DNA from: CAYMEK01 sp964389305
Lineage (GTDB): Bacteria; Spirochaetota; Spirochaetia; SZUA-6; DRHE01
DNA: 64,000 nucleotides
Direction: 5' to 3'
Assembly: GCA_964389305.1 (NCBI GenBank)
Contig: CAYMEK010000007.1
Location: 24,381-88,380, forward strand
Part shown: positions 60,901 through 64,000 of the stretch, one piece after another
How the letters are laid out: each line of letters opens with the position of its first letter
How positions within the stretch are numbered: position 1 is the stretch's first letter
The notes under the pieces: generated by a model
The model's input: the letters and a program-made list of their open reading frames with translations, nothing else
Told to the model about the DNA's origin: nothing
The model's database searches: none
Program-made: the position numbers and the translations under genes

Positions 60901-61060
60901 GGAGAACCTCCAATCCCAGTCTTCCCCTGTCGTAGCTCTGGAGAATCAACTGGGTGGTTATCTTGGCCTCTTCCCCCAGGTCCGACCCGTGCTGTAACGC
61001 TTCCAGGGGGGAGCTTGGGACCTTTTCAGCCACCCTTGTAACGGGCGCAGCCATGGACAT
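57953..61060 (-). CDS. HEAT-repeat protein with C-terminal class III adenylate cyclase
   Basis: 1035 residues. Residues about 55-740 are helical HEAT-like repeats (VVLSALEALGEIKDPRSLKL, IQCAAALTIGNIGHPKTIKV). A class III cyclase domain follows (about 770-935) with metal Asp778 (LFTDIQGYS) and Asp822 (KKMGDG), adenine-selecting Lys818 and Asp875, and transition-state Asn882 and Arg886 (NVNIASRLE). All canonical positions are kept, so ATP to cAMP is expected. The last ~100 residues are helical. No membrane segment. ATG at 61060 has a GAGGAGG ribosome-binding site, 15 bases after the GrpE-like stop. The HEAT part is a likely sensor or protein-binding platform, perhaps for the chaperones. Confidence 0.9.
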   Translation of the reverse strand: MSMAAPVTRVAEKVPSSPLEALQHGSDLGEEAKITTQLILQSYDRGRLGLEVLHRDLFDSSNRVVLSALEALGEIKDPRSLKLMARLLGSQDEEIQCAAALTIGNIGHPKTIKVLLDLYKITNSERLRLAILQALGQISPADLNVPARIREYAGSRLARPETRVAATSLLLRLKQDIDVSAILATAKEDVIEAVYTAAKENDRIADQVIRHGASRYHRLSVGNRAMLLSLAVGCRVPEAIGILQQGLRDVDPDIRHRTYQLLGESPRQSEHGAALIQQLFDQVDPDPNLEEEALIGIQRLERVLAGNTGLNLDIKKKIYGRIEEQFKVLSTPERWVGSDSHELGWLITRSREYLEYYAEEDFRQALLHYLKGSSYYTQDRILAELKASAVKVEVRHFDGYRALIDIVKSPKRAGIGLIARELAIAKLGRRLQLYQLIRNLRLTRLFDTVGLKVDTLRLFLQIFSWSKQAKLYRLSEAALYALAKVDVQKSTATCQECLASPVFSKLCAIAAIHLLQELDWAVIEPAVLRLLSSSEDPYILLNLVDALASSTVPVSGEIISSMVNILRTGREQEVVRRAADFLGSQSTFNVFEAVIEGFEDAEPWRQALVLAILERKILERRVSNREGLIEFLYKILRAEGNAHQSKAAVLLWRLGDDYATKVLKEFLVNQPVEGKIAILRSLAGALNAALVPVLSPLLRYEHPGLHEVLRETLLSVEEEDVQNRICELALAVRGEGNPESDLQEEIGEVEVQVDFLKEKKAYRFEREYIQELAVLFTDIQGYSRKAQALTTMQLTTLIQEYEGILLPTLSRHRGELIKKMGDGHLVVFPNALDSVLAAIRVQKALKRFNSYREESQRVIIRIGVHWGKVVRKEGDVLGNNVNIASRLESSAKGGSVLISETLQQRLGEYIHSREIGLITVKGISEPIKVYEPYEIKLDIPVELDPLKNKQASAALYQEAGTGAANSGGSPENGNGQGGTLILDRQALNCIAGAFSSLNELCRQAEARQVQVTEIRKELAARWQQIRKVLKEGRQA

Positions 61061-61075
61061 TGCCTCCTCAGGCGC

Positions 61076-61612
61076 TCAAGCCCCCTTGGGAGGGGCTTCC
61101 TCTATCACCTTCACCAGGGCCGGCCGAATTACCTTCCCGTTCATCTTGAATCCTCTGGCCAGCACCTCGAACCCGGTTTCGCCGCGCTCTTCGCTGCGTG
61201 CCACCTCTATCACCCGGTGCACGTTAGGATCGATGCGCTCGGCAGCTCCGTCGATCACCTCCAATCCGTACCTGTCTCTGAACAGACGTATCAAGCGAGA
61301 GGCCAGATTTGAGGTTTCCGGCTGGTCGTAGTCGGCAGCCACCCGCACCACCTCACCGATGATCTCCATCCTTCCCCGTCGCTGCGCTCGCTCGCAGCGC
61401 GCCTCTGTCTCCTGCATGGACCGCTGCAGCTCCTCGCCGGCTTCCGCCAGCTCGGCTTCCCGCTGTTTCAGCCGGCTCTCGAGCTCCCGGATCGCTCTGT
61501 CCTTCCGATCGATCAGTTCGTTCTTCTCCTCGAGCATGGTCTTGGCCAGCATCATTTCACCGATCAACGCCCGGTCTGAGTTCTTTTCCGGCACTGTTTT
61601 CACCCGGCTCAT
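61076..61612 (-). CDS. GrpE-like nucleotide exchange factor
   Basis: 178 residues. A long N-terminal coiled coil (EKNELIDRKDRAIRELESRL...) precedes the GrpE-type C-terminal beta domain, recognised from FEVLARGFKMNGKVIRPALV, close to the GrpE end motif. It would form a dimer and promote ADP release from the Hsp70 of the same operon. The ATG at 61612 overlaps the J-protein stop codon (ATGA) and has GGAGGAGG seven bases upstream. The middle (MEIIGEVVRVAADYDQPE...) is shorter and less conserved than in housekeeping GrpE, as expected for a paralogue. Confidence 0.8.
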   Translation of the reverse strand: MSRVKTVPEKNSDRALIGEMMLAKTMLEEKNELIDRKDRAIRELESRLKQREAELAEAGEELQRSMQETEARCERAQRRGRMEIIGEVVRVAADYDQPETSNLASRLIRLFRDRYGLEVIDGAAERIDPNVHRVIEVARSEERGETGFEVLARGFKMNGKVIRPALVKVIEEAPPKGA

Positions 61613-62223
61613 CAACAACCTCCTCCAATGAAGCTGCCCGCCTGTCCTCGCCTGTTTCCGTGACCGATTCCGCGAGTTATCCGGTTAAGCACCCGGACGC
61701 CCAGGCAGCCCAGGGAGCGCAGGTAGGTGGGCAGGAGACGCCGATTGAGAAACGGCAGGAAACTCAGCAGATCCTTCAAACCTCCGGCCCTGGCGAGGGA
61801 CTCGATGGCGACCCGCCGAACCGTATCGTCCGGGTCCCACCTGGCCGGGAGAAGGAAACGCCGGGCCTCCTTCGTGCCCAGGGAGCCGAGCAGGCAGGCC
61901 GCCGCGGCGCGAAGGTTCGCCGATGAAGAATAGCGCAGCCGCATGCCCAACTCGCCCGGCGGCAGCTGCCGAATCTTGGGGTCCTCACACATCTCGGCCA
62001 GCTCTTCCAACGAGCGCGAACGCCTTTCGAGTCTCAGGGTATTGAGGCGTTCGTAGGCCAATGCGACTCGTCGGAACCTCTCCGCTGCCGAATGGGAAGG
62101 ATTCACGTCCGGATGCAAAGAGAGAACCAAACGCCGGTAGCGAGCCTGGATTTCCTCCCAGCCGGCCTCGCCGGGTAACCCTAGCTCCCGCAGGTATTCA
62201 GACCATTCATCGCTGCCTCTCAT
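61612..62223 (-). CDS. J-domain protein with HEAT-like C-terminal region
   Basis: 203 residues. The first ~65 form a J domain with the essential HPD at residues 37-39 (LVLSLHPDVNPSH), so it can stimulate Hsp70 ATPase. No Gly/Phe region, zinc centre or DnaJ C-terminal domain is present. Instead residues about 85-185 read as HEAT-like helices (NLRAAAACLLGSLGTKEARR, DTVRRVAIESLARAGGLKD), the repeat type also found in the cyclase two genes downstream. It is 27 bases after the Hsp70 stop with GAGGAGAAGGAG as ribosome-binding site and overlaps the GrpE-like gene. The C-terminal ~20 residues are Gly/Arg rich. Confidence 0.85.
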   Translation of the reverse strand: MRGSDEWSEYLRELGLPGEAGWEEIQARYRRLVLSLHPDVNPSHSAAERFRRVALAYERLNTLRLERRSRSLEELAEMCEDPKIRQLPPGELGMRLRYSSSANLRAAAACLLGSLGTKEARRFLLPARWDPDDTVRRVAIESLARAGGLKDLLSFLPFLNRRLLPTYLRSLGCLGVRVLNRITRGIGHGNRRGQAGSFIGGGC

Positions 62224-62250
62224 CTCCTTCTCCTCAAGATATTCTTACTC

Positions 62251-63768
62251 TCAACCTCTCGGGCCGGCCGCCAGGGCGTCTTCCAGCTCGGCGGCCCGGG
62301 CCTCGGTGACTATGTTTTCAATCACTTCCGGGGCGAGATTTCCGCTTCCGTCCAGCTCGATGGCTTGCAGGCTACCGGTACGCAGGTCCCGAGCACTGAC
62401 ATGGAGAATACCCTCCACGTCGATCTCGAACCTGACTTCGATATCGGGCTTGCCGCGCTCGAGCTTCTCGATGTTTTCCAGCCTGAAAGAACCGAGCAGG
62501 ATATTGTCGGCGGCTTGTGAACGCTCGCCCTGAAGCACCTTGATGCTGGCGGCCTTCTGGTAATCGCTCACCGTGGTGAACATAGCCTTGGCCTGTGCGG
62601 GCAGCACCGTGTTGCGGGGAACCAGAGTTACCATCTTCTCGTCAACGGTTTCCACACCCAAACCAAGGGGCGTGACGTCCACCAGGGCCATCTTCCGGGC
62701 TTCGCCGGCCAGGATCCCTCCCTGAACCGCCGCGCCGCGGGCGACCACCTCGTCCGGACTCACCCCGGACTCAGGTCGTTTTCCGAACAGCCGGCTCACC
62801 GCCTCCCGGACAGCCGGGATGCGGGTGGAGCCGCCGACCAGCAGCACCCGCTCCACCTCCTGTGGCCTCAAACCGGCATCCTTGAGGGCTCCCCGGGTCA
62901 ATCTGATTGTTCGATCCACATAGCCCGCGATGAGCTGTTCGAACTCTTCGCAGGTAAGGAGACAATCCAAGTGGCAGGGTCCGCGGCTGTCGGCCGCGAT
63001 AAAGGGAATTTCCACCCGCGCGGTCCGGCGACTGCTGAGCTCGATCTTCGCCTCCTCGGCGGCCTGAGAGATTTTCTGCCTGGCCAGCCGGTCCTCTGTC
63101 AGATCTATGCCGGTCTCCTCATGGAAGCGCTCGCTGAGAAGCTCCACAATGCGGCTATCGAAGTCGTCTCCCCCGAGATGCGCATCTCCTCTGGTAGCCA
63201 GAACCTGGAACACACCCTCGCCGGTTTGGAGAATGGAAACGTCGAAGGTCCCTCCGCCCAGGTCGTAGACCAGAATGGTTCCCGGTTGTCCGCTGTCCAC
63301 ACCGTAGGCCAGGGCCGCCGCGGTCGGCTCGTTGACCAGCCGTGTTACCTCAAGCCCGGCCAGAGCGGCGGCGCGCTTGGTGGCCTGCCGCTTGCGATCA
63401 TCGAAGTTGGCCGGCACTGTCACCACCGCCTTGCTCACCTCTCCTCCCAGGGCCCGCTCGGCCATGACTTTCAGCTCCGTCATGACCATGGCGCCTATCT
63501 CCTCCGGGCTGTACTCTTTGCCTCCGATCCAATAGCGCTTTGTAGAGCCCAACTCCCGTTTCACCGATTTCACCGTGCTCTGCGGGTGCAGCAGGGCCAC
63601 GTTCTTAGCCGCGCGGCCCACATGCCGCCTGCCGTCCTCGTCGATGTACACCATCGAGGCTATGACTTTCTGTCCGTCCGGATCGGCTATGATGAGGGAA
63701 CGTCCTCTTTTGAATACCGCCACTTCCGAGTTGGTTGTTCCAAAATCGATTCCTATGATCGTTTCCAC
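62251..63768 (-). CDS. Lidless Hsp70 (DnaK-like chaperone)
   Basis: About 505 residues. The nucleotide-binding domain is complete: IIGIDFGTTNS, VNEPTAAALAYG, VYDLGGGTFDVS and LLVGGSTRIPAV, with the catalytic Lys in SVKRELG. The interdomain linker (VDVTPLGLGVET) and beta substrate-binding domain (KVLQGERSQAADN, DVEGILHVSARD) follow. The protein then stops after one helix, so the alpha-helical lid of normal 610-640-residue DnaK is missing. The GTG at 63768 gives the canonical N-terminus and has AGGGGAGAGGAGA upstream; an ATG at 63789 is an alternative. First complete gene of the operon with J-protein, GrpE-like, cyclase and LysM protein. No CIRCE element was seen. Confidence 0.92.
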   Translation of the reverse strand: METIIGIDFGTTNSEVAVFKRGRSLIIADPDGQKVIASMVYIDEDGRRHVGRAAKNVALLHPQSTVKSVKRELGSTKRYWIGGKEYSPEEIGAMVMTELKVMAERALGGEVSKAVVTVPANFDDRKRQATKRAAALAGLEVTRLVNEPTAAALAYGVDSGQPGTILVYDLGGGTFDVSILQTGEGVFQVLATRGDAHLGGDDFDSRIVELLSERFHEETGIDLTEDRLARQKISQAAEEAKIELSSRRTARVEIPFIAADSRGPCHLDCLLTCEEFEQLIAGYVDRTIRLTRGALKDAGLRPQEVERVLLVGGSTRIPAVREAVSRLFGKRPESGVSPDEVVARGAAVQGGILAGEARKMALVDVTPLGLGVETVDEKMVTLVPRNTVLPAQAKAMFTTVSDYQKAASIKVLQGERSQAADNILLGSFRLENIEKLERGKPDIEVRFEIDVEGILHVSARDLRTGSLQAIELDGSGNLAPEVIENIVTEARAAELEDALAAGPRG

Positions 63769-63843
63769 TCTCTCCTCTCCCCTATACATATCACGCTCTA
63801 ACTTCCTGACTCCCGAATTGGAGCGCTGCCTTTGAGGGCGGAA

Positions 63844-63877
63844 AGAGGGGCGAAGAAGGGGGGTTCCCCGCCCCTCT
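63844..63877 (-). terminator. Hairpin upstream of the Hsp70 operon
   Basis: AGAGGGGCG (63844-63852) and CGCCCCTCT (63869-63877) form a perfect 9-bp GC-rich stem, with GGGG/CCCC in the loop able to pair further. On the minus strand only TTTC follows. It sits between the end of the upstream partial gene and the Hsp70 start, and may be a terminator of the former or an attenuator of the operon. Confidence 0.45.
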
Positions 63878-63892
63878 GTTCCTCTTTGCCCT

Positions 63893-64000
63893 CTAGGCCG
63901 CATCTCCGTTCATATGCTTCTTCAAAGCCACGGCCGTCACGTCCGCACTTCCGGAAGCTTCCTCGGCGGGAGTAAACAGCCGCCCCGCCGCTTGCGCACT
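63893..64000 (-). CDS. Partial gene, C-terminus only (5' part outside window)
   Basis: An open frame enters from the window edge and ends with TAG at 63895-63893; 35 codons are visible, ending in TAVALKKHMNGDAA. Base composition and position are consistent with the end of a real gene on the same strand as the Hsp70 operon. Too little is present to assign a family, and an accidental open frame of this length is possible. Confidence 0.4.
   Translation of the reverse strand, partial: SAQAAGRLFTPAEEASGSADVTAVALKKHMNGDAA

Noticed and set aside
63769..63892. CIRCE or other heat-shock operator before the Hsp70 gene
   Set aside because: No TTAGCACTC-N9-GAGTGCTAA-like inverted repeat is present; only a GC hairpin is seen.

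Overview
The window is gene-dense, GC-rich bacterial DNA with 48 recognisable protein-coding genes (two cut by the window edges). No rRNA, tRNA, CRISPR array, insertion sequence or prophage was seen. The gene set suggests an anaerobic or facultative Gram-negative bacterium: NADH/ferredoxin-type flavoprotein modules, a lipobox beta-propeller lipoprotein, many two-component and nucleotidyl cyclase proteins, DNA polymerase II and a FemAB-like transferase. A spirochaete is my best guess, from the mixture of HEAT-cyclase, MurE, MetRS and FemAB-like proteins. No marker gene proves it, so treat the phylum as inference.

Layout. (1) 1-3257: the end of an amine/opine-type dehydrogenase operon (2Fe-2S protein plus FAD oxidoreductase), a divergent PAS-AraC regulator, and a 2-hydroxyacid dehydrogenase. 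(2) 3421-8969: a dyad-symmetric regulatory region, then a disaccharide-phosphorylase operon (HAD phosphatase-like protein, beta-PGM/GH65 fusion) ending in an NrpR-like (DUF128) regulator. (3) 8971-13934: a promoter with a perfect palindrome, then NuoE-, NuoF- and NuoG-like subunits followed by an FMN-binding glutamate-synthase-family protein. (4) 14103-19924: a hydantoin/pyrimidine-type catabolic locus (NCS1 permease, racemase; facing DUF917, hydantoinase/oxoprolinase, nitroreductase and a small protein). (5) 20044-25184: FemAB-like, transglutaminase-like and metG. (6) 25318-34075: a sugar-type ABC transporter with two binding proteins, preceded by a sigma-54 promoter and an upstream inverted repeat, with a UroD-family gene, a sensor kinase and an NtrC-type regulator encoded just upstream. 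(7) 34334-39949: hflKC, galM, an 18-bp minisatellite, a cyclophilin-like protein and a D12-class DNA adenine methylase. (8) 39997-45819: MoxR-DUF58-transglutaminase-lipoprotein operon. (9) 45896-53870: a divergent nucleotidyl cyclase homologue, nth, polB, murE and a secreted unknown. (10) 53948-64000: a hybrid histidine kinase and an unusual operon, described next.

The most unusual locus is the minus-strand operon 63768-56826. It encodes an Hsp70 that stops just after the beta substrate-binding domain (no lid), a J-domain protein with a HEAT-like tail, a GrpE-like protein, a HEAT-repeat protein fused to a class III cyclase with all canonical catalytic residues, and a membrane protein. The membrane protein's N-terminus reads as a free-standing Hsp70 beta substrate-binding domain, followed by one membrane helix and a C-terminal LysM domain. 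The genes are tightly packed or overlapping. I infer a dedicated chaperone system coupled to cAMP signalling and to the cell wall. I know of no description of such a system.

Second in interest are the Nuo-type module joined to a glutamate-synthase-like flavoprotein next to an NrpR-like regulator, and the sigma-54-controlled transporter.
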